DNA from: AG2 sp036493735
GTDB taxonomy: Bacteria; Gemmatimonadota; Gemmatimonadetes; Gemmatimonadales; Gemmatimonadaceae
Direction: 5' to 3'
Length of the DNA: 64,000 bases
Assembly: GCA_036493735.1 (NCBI GenBank)
Contig: DASXPH010000091.1
Span: 1-64,000, forward strand
Position numbers and translations under genes: made by a program. The notes under the pieces are model-generated. The model was not told the origin of the DNA and did no database searches. It saw only the letters and a list, made by a program, of their open reading frames with translations. Shown here in pieces: positions 15,964-24,382 of this stretch. The first letter of the stretch is position 1; every line of letters begins with the position of its first letter.

Positions 15964-17305
15964 CCGCCCACCGCCCGCCCGCCTCATACAGCTTCAACGC
16001 GTTCTCACGCAGCACCATCCGTGCGAGCGTTTCCGCGCGCGGGCGATCTATCTCGCCGTCGCGCATCATGCCCGTGAGTGCCATCGCCAGTGCTCGCCGC
16101 GCGGTGGACGCGCCGAGGTAGGCGCCCTCCTCCCAGCCCTGATCCGGGCCGCCGTCGAAGGCGTCCGTGCCGAACAACACCTTCTCGGGCCACGCCGTGA
16201 GCCACGACCGCAATGTGTTTGCCAACTCCCGCTGCTCGGCGGCGAGCACCATCATCGAGATATCCGCGTAGACGTTAGGCTTGCCGAGCATCGACTGGGT
16301 TTGCGCGAAGAGCGGCCAGCCCCCATGGATGATCACGAAGTTCGTGCGGCGGAGCGTCGAGTCGTTGAACACCGTCTCGAGCTGGTGCGGCGCGCTGCCG
16401 CGGGCGGAATAAAAACCGCCGAAGCTGTCCAGCGTGTGGATGTGCACCGCCATCCCCAGCCGGCCGGCCTCACGCGCGATCTCATGGAAGAGATAGTCCT
16501 CGACGACGCGGTACTCGGATTCCTTCGGCGCGCCGCCGGCGACGTATTGCGCGTAAACGCGGCGCGCTTCCGTCTCGTTAGGCTCGGCGAAGTTGAGTGG
16601 ACGCAGATAGGCAATCTCGAACTTCACGGCGACGGCGCCATTGCGGCGCTGGCGCTCGAGTGTCGGCCGAAGCACAGTGGTCAGATACTCGTCGAGCGTC
16701 GCCGGCAATCTGGCGACGCCGAGGTCACGGAGGTATCGCTGGAGCAGCGCTGTTTCCTTTGGATAGAGGCTGCGCGTATCGGGCGTCCGCGTTGCTTCGG
16801 TGCGCGTGTCGAGAGGAAACATGAGTGCGTCGTCGAACGCGACCCAGCGGAATCGAGGCGCGGTGAGTCCCGGTCCGACAGCGATCCGATTCGCGAGCAT
16901 GACGTCGATCCCCGCGCGGTCGAGCACCCACGATGGATAGCCTTCACCGCGACTCTTCAGCTCGTGGGCGCGTCGCACGTGCAACGCGGCGCGGAAGACA
17001 CTATCAGAGCCACGATTGGGAATATCGAACAACGCCCCTTGTGCAGCGCGCCACTCCGGATTGTCGAGACGGAGCCGCCAGGGGACGGGGAAGGGAGGAA
17101 TGCCGTCGAGGGGCAGAGCGTCGAATTCGGTGTCCGCCGCTGCCCCCGCCGGAATCGGGCGCATTGGGTGCGCGTGGTTATCGATTGCATGGATCTTCGC
17201 TATGTATGTGGCCAGCGCCGGATCCAGTGGACTCTGGGCGCGCAGAGCTCCCGACCATGCAAGGACGACGGTGACGGCAACGCTGCGAATGGCGAGACGA
17301 GACAT
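15944..17305 (-). CDS. Secreted amidohydrolase-family protein
   Basis: About 453 residues from ATG 17305, chosen because it begins a signal peptide (MSRLAIRSVAVTVVLAWSG...RAQS). Mature part starts with IHAIDNHAHP, an HxH metal site, followed by many Arg/Asp-rich loops, a conserved VIHGGWP segment and the C-terminal FGTDAFDGG with the metal-binding Asp. This is the amidohydrolase-2 type TIM barrel, which covers decarboxylases, lactonases and some hydrolases. Extracytoplasmic location is inferred. The last residues (GRWAAAGDER) are encoded within the repeat at 15867-15963. Confidence 0.82.
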   Translation of the reverse strand: MSRLAIRSVAVTVVLAWSGALRAQSPLDPALATYIAKIHAIDNHAHPMRPIPAGAAADTEFDALPLDGIPPFPVPWRLRLDNPEWRAAQGALFDIPNRGSDSVFRAALHVRRAHELKSRGEGYPSWVLDRAGIDVMLANRIAVGPGLTAPRFRWVAFDDALMFPLDTRTEATRTPDTRSLYPKETALLQRYLRDLGVARLPATLDEYLTTVLRPTLERQRRNGAVAVKFEIAYLRPLNFAEPNETEARRVYAQYVAGGAPKESEYRVVEDYLFHEIAREAGRLGMAVHIHTLDSFGGFYSARGSAPHQLETVFNDSTLRRTNFVIIHGGWPLFAQTQSMLGKPNVYADISMMVLAAEQRELANTLRSWLTAWPEKVLFGTDAFDGGPDQGWEEGAYLGASTARRALAMALTGMMRDGEIDRPRAETLARMVLRENALKLYEAGGRWAAAGDER

Positions 17306-17435
17306 CCCCAAACTCCGGTGAGCGACGTGTAGAGCTATAACGGGAACCCGGCGGCCGCAATTCCTCGCGTCGGCGCCAGGCCTTCGAGGCCCGATTCGTG
17401 CTTGCTCAACTCCGGATGCTTCACGGACTGGCAGC

Positions 17436-18158
17436 ATGACGGGTGGAACCATTGGCCATCGACGGCAACAGCGGAAAAAGGAACCAGCGTCGGCGAACGG
17501 CTTGTCGTCGCAGGCGCTGCGATGCCGCCGCAAGTTTCTCCGTTTCTTTCCCGGCGGTTTCGCTGACGAGACGTACGTCGAGTGGGAGCGGGGTTACAAG
17601 TGGCACGCACACGAGCGATGGATCGAACGTCTCGATCAGGACGCCTATCGAGCGCTGCTCGATCGTGGCCGTTTCGCCGAAATTACCGAGCACGCCGTGC
17701 GAGTGGAATCGCGGACGAACCTGCTGTTCAGCTTCGAGAAAATGGCGCTCCGCGATGCCGTGCGATCGCCCGCCGGCGCGCGCCCTTTCGCCGAAGGACT
17801 CTATGAGTTCCTCTACGGCAGCGGCGACGACGAAGCCCGCTTCGAGCGCTGGTGTGAGACGGTGGCCGAGCTGCCGCGCCGCCAGACGCGCGTGCTGACC
17901 TGGCCACTGCTGACGGTCTTCGGCTTCATCGCTCAGCCAGACCGCCACATGTTTCTCAAGCCCAACGTCACCCGCATCGCCGCGCACGAGTATGACGTCG
18001 ATTTTGTCTACAAGTCGCGCCCAAACTGGGAGACGTACGCGAGTCTGCTCTCCTTCGCGAACCACGTGCGACGCGACGTCCGCGATCTCCGCCCCCGCGA
18101 CATGATCGATCTGCAGTCGTTCATGTGGGTGCAAGGATCGGACGAGTACGAGGAGTGA
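17436..18158 (+). CDS. Conserved protein of unknown function
   Basis: 240 residues; the first 30 (Gln/Arg/Lys-rich) may not be translated. The core opens with a block I recall as widely conserved in bacteria: RRKFLRFFPGGF, ETYVEWERGYKW, HAHERW. It continues with FSFEKMALRDAV, FLYG, VLTWPLLTVFGFIAQP, FLKPNVTRIAA and ends NWETYASLL...DLRPRDMIDLQSFMWV. These motifs are characteristic, but no biochemical role is known to me. It is likely cytoplasmic. It is followed directly by a terminator-bearing repeat. Confidence 0.75.
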   Translation: MTGGTIGHRRQQRKKEPASANGLSSQALRCRRKFLRFFPGGFADETYVEWERGYKWHAHERWIERLDQDAYRALLDRGRFAEITEHAVRVESRTNLLFSFEKMALRDAVRSPAGARPFAEGLYEFLYGSGDDEARFERWCETVAELPRRQTRVLTWPLLTVFGFIAQPDRHMFLKPNVTRIAAHEYDVDFVYKSRPNWETYASLLSFANHVRRDVRDLRPRDMIDLQSFMWVQGSDEYEE

Positions 18159-18257
18159 GCGGGTAGAGGGTAGAGCGTAGTGAGAACGCCGACGGCCAAG
18201 ACCGTCGGCTTTTTCGTTTTCACCCTCTACCCCTCCACCCTCTACCCTCTACCTCCC
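18159..18257. repeat. Composite element: (GGGTAGAG)n arms around a terminator
   Basis: Left arm 18159-18182 (GGGTAGAGGGTAGAGCGTAG) and right arm 18222-18257 (ACCCTCTACCCCTCCACCC, then CTCTACCCTCTACC) can pair over tens of bases. The core (18188-18214) is a Rho-independent terminator. Same family as 22441, 28489 and 31455. Confidence 0.8.
18188..18214 (+). terminator. Rho-independent terminator, core of composite element
   Basis: Perfect 8-bp stem GCCGACGG / CCGTCGGC with a six-base loop, followed by five T residues. It would end transcription of the conserved protein gene upstream. Confidence 0.8.
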
Positions 18258-18276
18258 ATTCCCTTAAGCTTCTCTC

Positions 18277-18735
18277 GTGCTCCGACTTCTTCTGGCCGCA
18301 CTGCACCTCCTCGCACTCGGCATCGGCCTCGGCGCCGTCTGGGCCCGGGGGAATGCCTTGAGTCGCCCGCTCGACCGTGCGGCGATGGTGCGCGCGTTCA
18401 CCGCCGACAGCTGGTGGGGCGTGGCCGCTGCGCTCTGGATCGCGACGGGGCTCTGGCGGCTGCTCGCCGGCACCGAGAAGGCCCCGAGCTACTACATGCA
18501 TAACGAGTTCTTCTTCGTGAAGATGAGCTTTCTCGTGATCATCCTCCTGCTCGAGGTCGGGCCGATGATCACACTGATCCGCTGGCGCCAGATCGCGGGC
18601 CGCGGGACGTCGGCGTGGAATCCGAATCCCGCGGAGGCGCGACGCATCGCGCGCGTCAGCTACGTGGAGGCGGCGCTCATCGTGGCGATGGTGTTCGCGT
18701 CGGTCGCGATGGCACGAGGCTACGGAGCCCGATAG
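18277..18735 (+). CDS. DUF2214 family membrane protein
   Basis: 152 residues from a GTG start, four membrane segments. Characteristic points are LAALHLLALGIGLGAVWAR with the helix-1 His, WWGVAAALWIATGLWRL, a MHNEFFFVKMSFLVIILLLE segment (in part) and EARRIARVSYVEAALIVAM. These agree with DUF2214 predicted membrane proteins. Function unknown. It ends 18 bp before the convergent permease gene's stop. Confidence 0.82.
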   Translation: MLRLLLAALHLLALGIGLGAVWARGNALSRPLDRAAMVRAFTADSWWGVAAALWIATGLWRLLAGTEKAPSYYMHNEFFFVKMSFLVIILLLEVGPMITLIRWRQIAGRGTSAWNPNPAEARRIARVSYVEAALIVAMVFASVAMARGYGAR

Positions 18736-18753
18736 AGCGGCGCCGCCCGACGG

Positions 18754-21498
18754 CTATTCCTCTCTCAACGCCACGATCGGCGACACTCGCGAGGCGCGGA
18801 CGGCTGGGATCATGACGGCCACGATGCCGCTCACGAGGAGCACCGTCAGGGCGATGCAAATCGAAATCGGATCGGCGGCATCGACACCGTGCAGTTGTGC
18901 CGCGAGCAACCGCAGTGTGGCCAAGGCGATGGGAAGTCCCACCGCGAAGCCGAGGAGCACGACGCGCATCGCGTCGCCGACGACCATGGCCAGCACGTTC
19001 GGCCGCTGCGCGCCCAGCGCGACGCGCAGACCGATCTCGCCGGTGCGTCGCGTGACCGCATACGTCATAACGCCGTAGAGTCCGATCGCCGCCAGTAGCA
19101 GCGCGCCGAGACCGAATCCGGTGGCCAACTGCGCGAGCAATCGCTCCTCGCGCACCGACTGCCGCATCAGTGTCGCGAGCGGATCGATGCCGTCGATCTC
19201 CAACCGATCGTCCACGCTGGAGACGACGCGGCGGATCTCCGGGCCGACTCGCGCCGGCTCGCCCGCCGTGCGAATCTCGAATCGCGCGGCGGCGGGTGGC
19301 TCCTGTGCAAGAAGATACGACAGATAGAATCGACGCAGAGGCGCCTGACGTAGATCATGATCCTGCACGTTGCCGATGACGCCGATGATCTGTACCGGCG
19401 TCGTGTCGACCCGGAAAAATTTCCCGACGGCATTGCCGCCCGGATAATAGAAGCGAGCGAAGCGCTCGTTCACGAGCGCGACGTTCTGACCCGGCTGCGC
19501 ATCACGCTCCTCGAAATCACGACCCGCATACAGCCGCGCGCCGATCGCGGTCGCGTAGCGGGGACCGACTTCATCGTACCTCGCCGACGAGTCGTCGGGA
19601 GTGCGCGGTGTGAATCCTTCAACGGCGACGGAGGACTCCGACTCGGTCCCGCTGAAGATGCCATTCTCGGAGTAGGTCACGCCGGCGACGCCAGGAATAC
19701 GCGCGAAGTCGTTTTCCAGCTCGCCGATCACCTGACGTCGCTGCGCGGCGCTGTAGCCGCGGGCGCCGACGTCGAGATCGACGATGAGCAAATGCTCACG
19801 ATCGAGCCCCGTCGGCTGCTCCTCCAGCGCGTGCAGGCTGCGCACGAGCAGCGTCGCACCGGTGAGGAGAACGACGGAGAGCGCGACCTGGCTGGCGATG
19901 AGAAGCTTCGCGGCGCCGAAACGACGGCCGGCGCCGGCGCCGAGGCCGCCGCTCATCGAGCGCGCCTGGGCGCGGAGGCTCGTCGTGAGATCGACCCGCG
20001 CGGCGCGCAACGCCGGCGCCAGGCCGAACAGCGCGACGGCCCCAAGTGCCAGGATGAGCGTGAACGCCAGAACGGGCAAATCGAGATGCGTATCGAGCGG
20101 GATCGTGGCGCCGTTCGCCGCCAGCGCGATCAGCAACCGACTTCCCCAGCTCGCGACGAGAAGTCCACCGGCGGCGCCGGCGAGCGCGAGCACGAAACTC
20201 TCCGTGAGCAACTGCCTAATGAGCCGACCCCGGCCGGCCCCGAGGGCGAGGCGGACGCCGATCTCGCGTCCGCGCGCAATCGACCGCGCGAGCAGCAGGT
20301 TGGCGACGTTGGCGCAGACGATCAGCAACAGCAACGAGACGCCGGCCATCAGGATCAGCAGCGGTGCGTGGAAGTCGCTGCGGAGCCGGGAGAACCCGCG
20401 CGCGCCCGATTGCATCCAGATCGTGTCGGAACGGGCGGCGGCGAGCGTGTTCGCCGGCGGTGAATAGCGAAACGCGCTGACGTGCTCCTCGATGGCTCGC
20501 CGCGCCACCGTCGCCACCGCGGCGTGCGCCTGCGCCATCGTCACGGCTGGCTTCAGCCGGCCGAGGAGCAGGAGCCAGCTCGTCGTCCAATCCTCGAGAA
20601 AGCGCTGATGCGGGTTGAGCACCGCCTGCATCGTGATCGGCAGCCAGATGTCCGTCGCGCGGCCGACGATCTCCCCGTCGTAACCACGCGCGCCGATGCC
20701 GACGATCGTCAACGGGACGTCGTTGATGAGTATTTTCTTACCAACGATACTCCGGTCGCCGGCGAAGCGGCGAACCCAATAGTCGTAGCTGACGACGGCG
20801 ACGGGCGACGCGCCTGTCGCGGCGTCTTCCTCGTCGCCGAAGGTGCGTCCGAGCGCCGCGGGCACGCCGAGCACCGAGAAGTAGTTGCCGGACACATAGC
20901 GTCCGCGCGGATGCTCCGGCGGCTTTCCGTCGACAACGAGATCGACGCGATCGGCGCGTCCGGACGCGAGTACGCCATCGAACATCGGCACGCGCTGTCG
21001 AAGCTCCTTGTACAGCGGATAGGAGATGAGATCGAAGCGCACGCCGCCCTGCGACAGTGAGCTGACACGGGCCGGATTTCCGATGGCGACGAGCTGCTCG
21101 GGATGCGGCACGTCGAGCCTCCGCAGGAGCAGGGCGTCGATGAGCGTGAAGATCGCCGTGTTGGCGCCGATGCCTAACGCGAGCGTCAACACGATGACGA
21201 CGGAAAAGCCGAGATTGCGGCGCAGCGTGCGCACGGCGTAGGCCAGATCCTGAACGAGCTCGTCGGAATAATTACGGCGTCGCATCGTACGTTCGCGCTC
21301 CTCATCGAAGGTGACACAATCTTTGCGGACAGATTCCAGGTCGCCGAATTGACGCAGCGCCTCGCGCCGTGCCGCATCAGGGGCCATCCCATAGGCGATC
21401 AGCCGTTGGGTGCGCATGTCGAGGTGGAATGCCAGCTCGTCGTCGACAGCCTCGACGATCTGCGCGCGGCGGAAGATGATGCGGAGCGCCCGGCGCAC
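18754..21498 (-). CDS. ADOP-type ABC transporter permease (MacB/FtsX fold)
   Basis: 914 residues from a GTG start. Layout: a helical N-terminal domain (about 1-90: VEAVDDELAFHLDMRTQRL, in part), first membrane helix with LTLALGIGANTAIFTLIDALLLR, a MacB periplasmic core domain (about 120-370), two FtsX blocks (about 380-510 and 790-905, each with three helices, e.g. ANVANLLLARSIARGREIG and YAVTRRTGEIGLRVALG) separated by a second periplasmic domain. This is the 'acidobacterial duplicated orphan permease' architecture, which lacks a dedicated ATPase gene. It follows its PadR regulator with a 1-bp gap, the usual pairing. Confidence 0.93.
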   Translation of the reverse strand: MRRALRIIFRRAQIVEAVDDELAFHLDMRTQRLIAYGMAPDAARREALRQFGDLESVRKDCVTFDEERERTMRRRNYSDELVQDLAYAVRTLRRNLGFSVVIVLTLALGIGANTAIFTLIDALLLRRLDVPHPEQLVAIGNPARVSSLSQGGVRFDLISYPLYKELRQRVPMFDGVLASGRADRVDLVVDGKPPEHPRGRYVSGNYFSVLGVPAALGRTFGDEEDAATGASPVAVVSYDYWVRRFAGDRSIVGKKILINDVPLTIVGIGARGYDGEIVGRATDIWLPITMQAVLNPHQRFLEDWTTSWLLLLGRLKPAVTMAQAHAAVATVARRAIEEHVSAFRYSPPANTLAAARSDTIWMQSGARGFSRLRSDFHAPLLILMAGVSLLLLIVCANVANLLLARSIARGREIGVRLALGAGRGRLIRQLLTESFVLALAGAAGGLLVASWGSRLLIALAANGATIPLDTHLDLPVLAFTLILALGAVALFGLAPALRAARVDLTTSLRAQARSMSGGLGAGAGRRFGAAKLLIASQVALSVVLLTGATLLVRSLHALEEQPTGLDREHLLIVDLDVGARGYSAAQRRQVIGELENDFARIPGVAGVTYSENGIFSGTESESSVAVEGFTPRTPDDSSARYDEVGPRYATAIGARLYAGRDFEERDAQPGQNVALVNERFARFYYPGGNAVGKFFRVDTTPVQIIGVIGNVQDHDLRQAPLRRFYLSYLLAQEPPAAARFEIRTAGEPARVGPEIRRVVSSVDDRLEIDGIDPLATLMRQSVREERLLAQLATGFGLGALLLAAIGLYGVMTYAVTRRTGEIGLRVALGAQRPNVLAMVVGDAMRVVLLGFAVGLPIALATLRLLAAQLHGVDAADPISICIALTVLLVSGIVAVMIPAVRASRVSPIVALREE

Positions 21499-21499
21499 G

Positions 21500-21853
21500 T
21501 TAGGCAGGCGCGGAAGTGGGGGAAGTGATCGCGAGCGCGCGCGAGACCGCGCGCGCGTAGCGCTCCCAGCTCGTGACTTCGCTCCGCAGCTGGCGGCGCC
21601 CGCTCGTGCTCAGGGCATAATACTTCGCGCGCCGATTATTGTCGGACAGCCCCCACTCGCCGACGAGCCAACCCTTTTTCTCGAGGCGGTGCAAGGCGGT
21701 GTACAGTGGTCCCTCCTCGACGAGCAGCTCGCGCTCGGTTGCACTCGCGATCCACTCCGCGACCGCGTAGCCATGTCGCGGCCCCCAGCTCAACGCCTTG
21801 AGAATGAGCACGTCGAGCGTGCCGCGAACGACGCCGCCTTCCGGATCCAGCAT
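21500..21853 (-). CDS. PadR family transcriptional regulator
   Basis: 117 residues. Winged-helix region: GTLDVLILKALSWGPRHGYAVAEWI, in part, then EGPLYTALHRLEKKGWLVGEWG and AKYYALSTSGRRQL, all standard PadR-N features; a short C-terminal helix allows dimerisation. PadR proteins repress nearby genes; here the ADOP permease gene begins 1 bp downstream, so it probably controls its own operon. An operator cannot be pinned down in the 149-bp divergent region (21854-22002). Confidence 0.93.
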   Translation of the reverse strand: MLDPEGGVVRGTLDVLILKALSWGPRHGYAVAEWIASATERELLVEEGPLYTALHRLEKKGWLVGEWGLSDNNRRAKYYALSTSGRRQLRSEVTSWERYARAVSRALAITSPTSAPA

Positions 21854-22002
21854 GTAAGCCCATCCCTCTGAATGATAGGGGAACGTAACGGAGGGACCGG
21901 CCGCGCGCGACCGTTGGGTTCCTCATGTCTTGCGACGCGAGGCTCTATGCTCGATGCTGGACTCGCTTTCGTGGGCCCGGACGCCCAACCCGATCGTTCG
22001 AG

Positions 22003-22455
22003 ATGACGCTCTCCACCTGTCCAACGATGATCGCTCGTGCACCGGCCAACAGGGTGTGGTCGCTCCTCCAGGATCCGCGCACCTACGACCGGTGGATGGA
22101 CGCGCACCTGGTCTCGGTCACGCCCACGGGACCTGCCGAGCCAGGGCAGCGCATTCTCCTGCGTGCGCCGACGTGGGGGCGCTTCTTCGCCGTCCGCATC
22201 GCTGTCCACTCTGTCGACGCGGCGAACCGCGTTCTGACGCTAACCGGCCGCTTCCCCTTCGGACTCCAGCTGCACAATCGCATCGCCGTCAAAGTCGTCG
22301 ACGACCGAAGCAGTCGCGTGGAGTTTGGCTGAGACGCGCACTTTCCGCCCGGGTGGCGGGGCAGACTGGTCGAGAAATTGTTGACCCGCGAGATCGAGCG
22401 CGGTGTGGCGGATTCACTGAGGAGCCTTGTTCGAGCGGCCGAGGGCGGAGGGTAG
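22003..22455 (+). pseudogene. SRPBCC-fold protein gene interrupted by an in-frame TGA
   Basis: The first 109 codons encode the start of a polyketide-cyclase/START-like (SRPBCC) domain: ARAPANRVWSLLQDPRTYDRW, in part, then GRFFAVRIAVHSVD and RVLTLTGRFPFGLQLHNRIAV. A TGA at 22330-22332 stops it after RVEFG. The same frame then continues with DAHFPPGWRGRLVEKLL, TREIERGVADSLRSLV, which is the expected C-terminal helix of the family, until TAG at 22453 inside a repeat arm. A single change (for example TGG to TGA) explains it, so this is a pseudogene, a sequencing error, or a truncated product. Confidence 0.75.
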
Positions 22456-22556
22456 AGGGCAGTGGGTTGGAATACTGAAGGCCGATGGCGAAGCCATCGG
22501 CCTTCGTTCCATTCTCACCCTCTACCCTCGGCCCACTACCCGCTGCCCAGAGTCAC
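22441..22556. repeat. Composite element: purine-rich arms around a 12-bp stem
   Basis: Left arm 22441-22470 (GAGGGCGGAGGGTAGAGGG...), right arm 22515-22551 (CACCCTCTACCCTCGGCCC...). The core stem is at 22478-22504. The left arm supplies the TAG stop for the upstream SRPBCC frame, and the right arm abuts the stop of the convergent lipoprotein gene at 22553. Confidence 0.8.
22478..22504. terminator. Perfect hairpin, probable bidirectional terminator
   Basis: AAGGCCGATGGC pairs fully with GCCATCGGCCTT across a GAA triloop (12 bp). It lies between convergent genes. A CTT...CG tail rather than a long U-run makes termination probable but not certain. Confidence 0.65.
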
Positions 22557-23065
22557 CCGTTGCACCGCAGATTCTGCACCTTGTACATCGTCGACAAATC
22601 TGGGAAGGTGAAGGTGTATACGATGTCGGCGAGGAAGTTATCCATGCTCCCGTCGCTGATGATCCGAAGATGCACCGCGACATCGGCGCTCGCGCCCAGC
22701 GGGACGAAGACCGCCGTCTCCCGCTCCGAGAGCACATCGCTGATCTGATACTTCGTTCCCGTCGTCAGGCCCACGCCGCTCACATTCTGAGTGTTGAAAT
22801 GATAGTCCAGCGTGAAGCCACCGTCGGTCGGTGTGGTCGCCGTCACGACATGAGTCCGCCCGTCGAACTCGACCGTCTCACCCGTGCATGGGGAGACGAC
22901 AGTTCCAGAGATGGGGATGATGTCGTTCGTCCGAACGGTCGTGCCGTCGGCGTCAAGCACGGCGCCCATCGCAGCTGTCTTCGCCGGTGCAGGCGGTGCG
23001 AGCGTTTGCTCACACGCCGCGGCGAACGTGAGTAAACCAATAGCGGCCAACGTCCGACTCGTCAT
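22553..23065 (-). CDS. Hypothetical lipoprotein
   Basis: About 170 residues from ATG 23065 (an upstream in-frame start at 23077 is also possible). MTSRTLAAIGLLTFAAACEQT is a lipoprotein signal with lipobox FAAAC. The mature chain is a beta-sandwich-like sequence with a conserved-looking CTGETVEFDGRTHVV segment, HFNTQNVSGVGL, and a final LRCNG; two Cys may form a disulfide. No family recognised. The 252-bp region upstream (23066-23317) holds an 8-base T-run and one CGTTAGGC octamer, and on the minus strand a TACAAT (complement of 23128-23133) that could be a -10 box. Confidence 0.65.
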   Translation of the reverse strand: MTSRTLAAIGLLTFAAACEQTLAPPAPAKTAAMGAVLDADGTTVRTNDIIPISGTVVSPCTGETVEFDGRTHVVTATTPTDGGFTLDYHFNTQNVSGVGLTTGTKYQISDVLSERETAVFVPLGASADVAVHLRIISDGSMDNFLADIVYTFTFPDLSTMYKVQNLRCNG

Positions 23066-23317
23066 CGTGTCCTCCACGTCGAGTGATGTTTTTCGGCGCG
23101 AGACGCGCGCCGTCGGTGAATGGCGTGATTGTAGTCACACGTTTTTTTTATTCGTTAGGCAAAAGCGACGACGATCTTGCTTCGAAGAGCGCCAAACCGC
23201 AAGAAAAGCTCTCGCACCTGAGGCGAGCCACGATCGCCCGCACTGGACTCGAACGGACTTGTCGCTGAGTGCGCTATCGGCCACAATCAACGCTGGCTCA
23301 AACGAAATGGAGACCAC

Positions 23318-24250
23318 ATGACTCGTCGTCTGGGTGAGATTTCGCGCCGCGACGCCCTCAAAGTCGGTATCGGCGTCGGCCTCGCGCTCGACCGCATCGA
23401 TCTCTTTGCTGCCACGCAACCATCCCCGCTCATCGAGAAGCCAATCCCATCGACGGGCGAGAAAATTCCCGTCATCGGCATGGGCACGGCGCGCTACTTC
23501 GATTCGGTCACCCCCGAGCTCCGAGAGGTGATCAAGCGGTTTCCCGAGCTCGGCGGCAAGGTCATCGACATGGCGCCCTCGTACAGCAACGCCGAGTCCG
23601 TCGTCGGGGACATCATCGCCGAGCTGAATGCGCGGCCGCACTATTTCCTCGCGACGAAAGTCACCGGCCCCGGCTCGGATCGGGAGTCGGGCCATCGTCA
23701 GATCGAGGAGTCGATGCGCCGGCTCCGCACCGATAAGATCGATCTGATGCAGATCCACAATCTCATCGGCGTCGATCAGCGGCTGCCGCTACTTCGTGAA
23801 TTGAAGCAGGCGGGCCGCTTCCGTTACATCGGCGCGACGACGAGCTTCGCGCGCCAGTACGACGCGTTCGAAAAGCTGATGCGCGAGCAGCAGCTCGACT
23901 TCATTCAGGTGGACTACTCGATCGACGCGCGCAACATCGAGCAGCGTATACTCCCCCTGGCGGCGGAGCGCGGGATGGCCGTGCTCGTCAACTCACCCTT
24001 CCGTCGCGGGCGGACTTTCGAACGTGTGAAAGACAGGCCGCTGCCGTCGTGGACAGCCGAGCTCGAGGTGACAACCTGGGCGCAGCTCTTTCTCAAGTAT
24101 CTCGCGTCGCACCCCAGCGTCACCTGCGTCATCCCCGGCACGGAGCGCGTCCAGTTCCTCGTCGACAACATGGTCGCGGCGCATGGTCGGCTGCCCGATG
24201 CGGCGATGCGTCGACGGATCGAGCAACACTATGACGGATTGACGGCGTAG
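23318..24250 (+). CDS. Aldo/keto reductase with Tat-like leader
   Basis: 310 residues. MTRRLGEISRRDALKVGIGVGLAL contains a twin-arginine SRRDALKVG and a short hydrophobic stretch, so Tat export is likely. The AKR barrel is plain: MGTARYFD, catalytic Asp and Tyr in VIDMAPSYSNAESVVG, catalytic Lys in YFLATKVTG, His in LMQIHNLIG. Periplasmic aldo/keto reductases with Tat signals are common in soil bacteria; substrate unknown. It is not in an operon; SD-like GGAGA lies just upstream of ATG 23318. Confidence 0.88.
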   Translation: MTRRLGEISRRDALKVGIGVGLALDRIDLFAATQPSPLIEKPIPSTGEKIPVIGMGTARYFDSVTPELREVIKRFPELGGKVIDMAPSYSNAESVVGDIIAELNARPHYFLATKVTGPGSDRESGHRQIEESMRRLRTDKIDLMQIHNLIGVDQRLPLLRELKQAGRFRYIGATTSFARQYDAFEKLMREQQLDFIQVDYSIDARNIEQRILPLAAERGMAVLVNSPFRRGRTFERVKDRPLPSWTAELEVTTWAQLFLKYLASHPSVTCVIPGTERVQFLVDNMVAAHGRLPDAAMRRRIEQHYDGLTA

Positions 24251-24382
24251 TCGGCGTTCCGCCTCCGCTGGGGAGGTGGGCTGGGCCCAACAACCAGACC
24301 CTCCCTCAACATGATTCTTACAGAACCAAATCCACGAGCGTACTTCCTGCTCCCTAGATTCCGTGGACTCCTACTACCAGCC

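Noticed and set aside
15865..15987. 41-residue N-terminal extension of the ligase-linked protein
   Set aside because: The extension is encoded by the inverted repeat element; the internal ATG at 15864 starts the conserved part.
16301..17332. 343-residue plus-strand open frame
   Set aside because: Antisense to the amidohydrolase, whose HxH and FGTDAF motifs are clear; composition is typical of a shadow frame.
19357..20463. 368-residue plus-strand open frame
   Set aside because: It lies entirely antisense to the ADOP permease, is Arg/Glu/Asp-rich and without domain motifs: a GC-rich shadow frame.
22330..22332. TGA as selenocysteine codon in the SRPBCC gene
   Set aside because: The family has no selenoproteins known to me, no clear SECIS hairpin follows directly, and TGA serves as a normal stop in many neighbouring genes.
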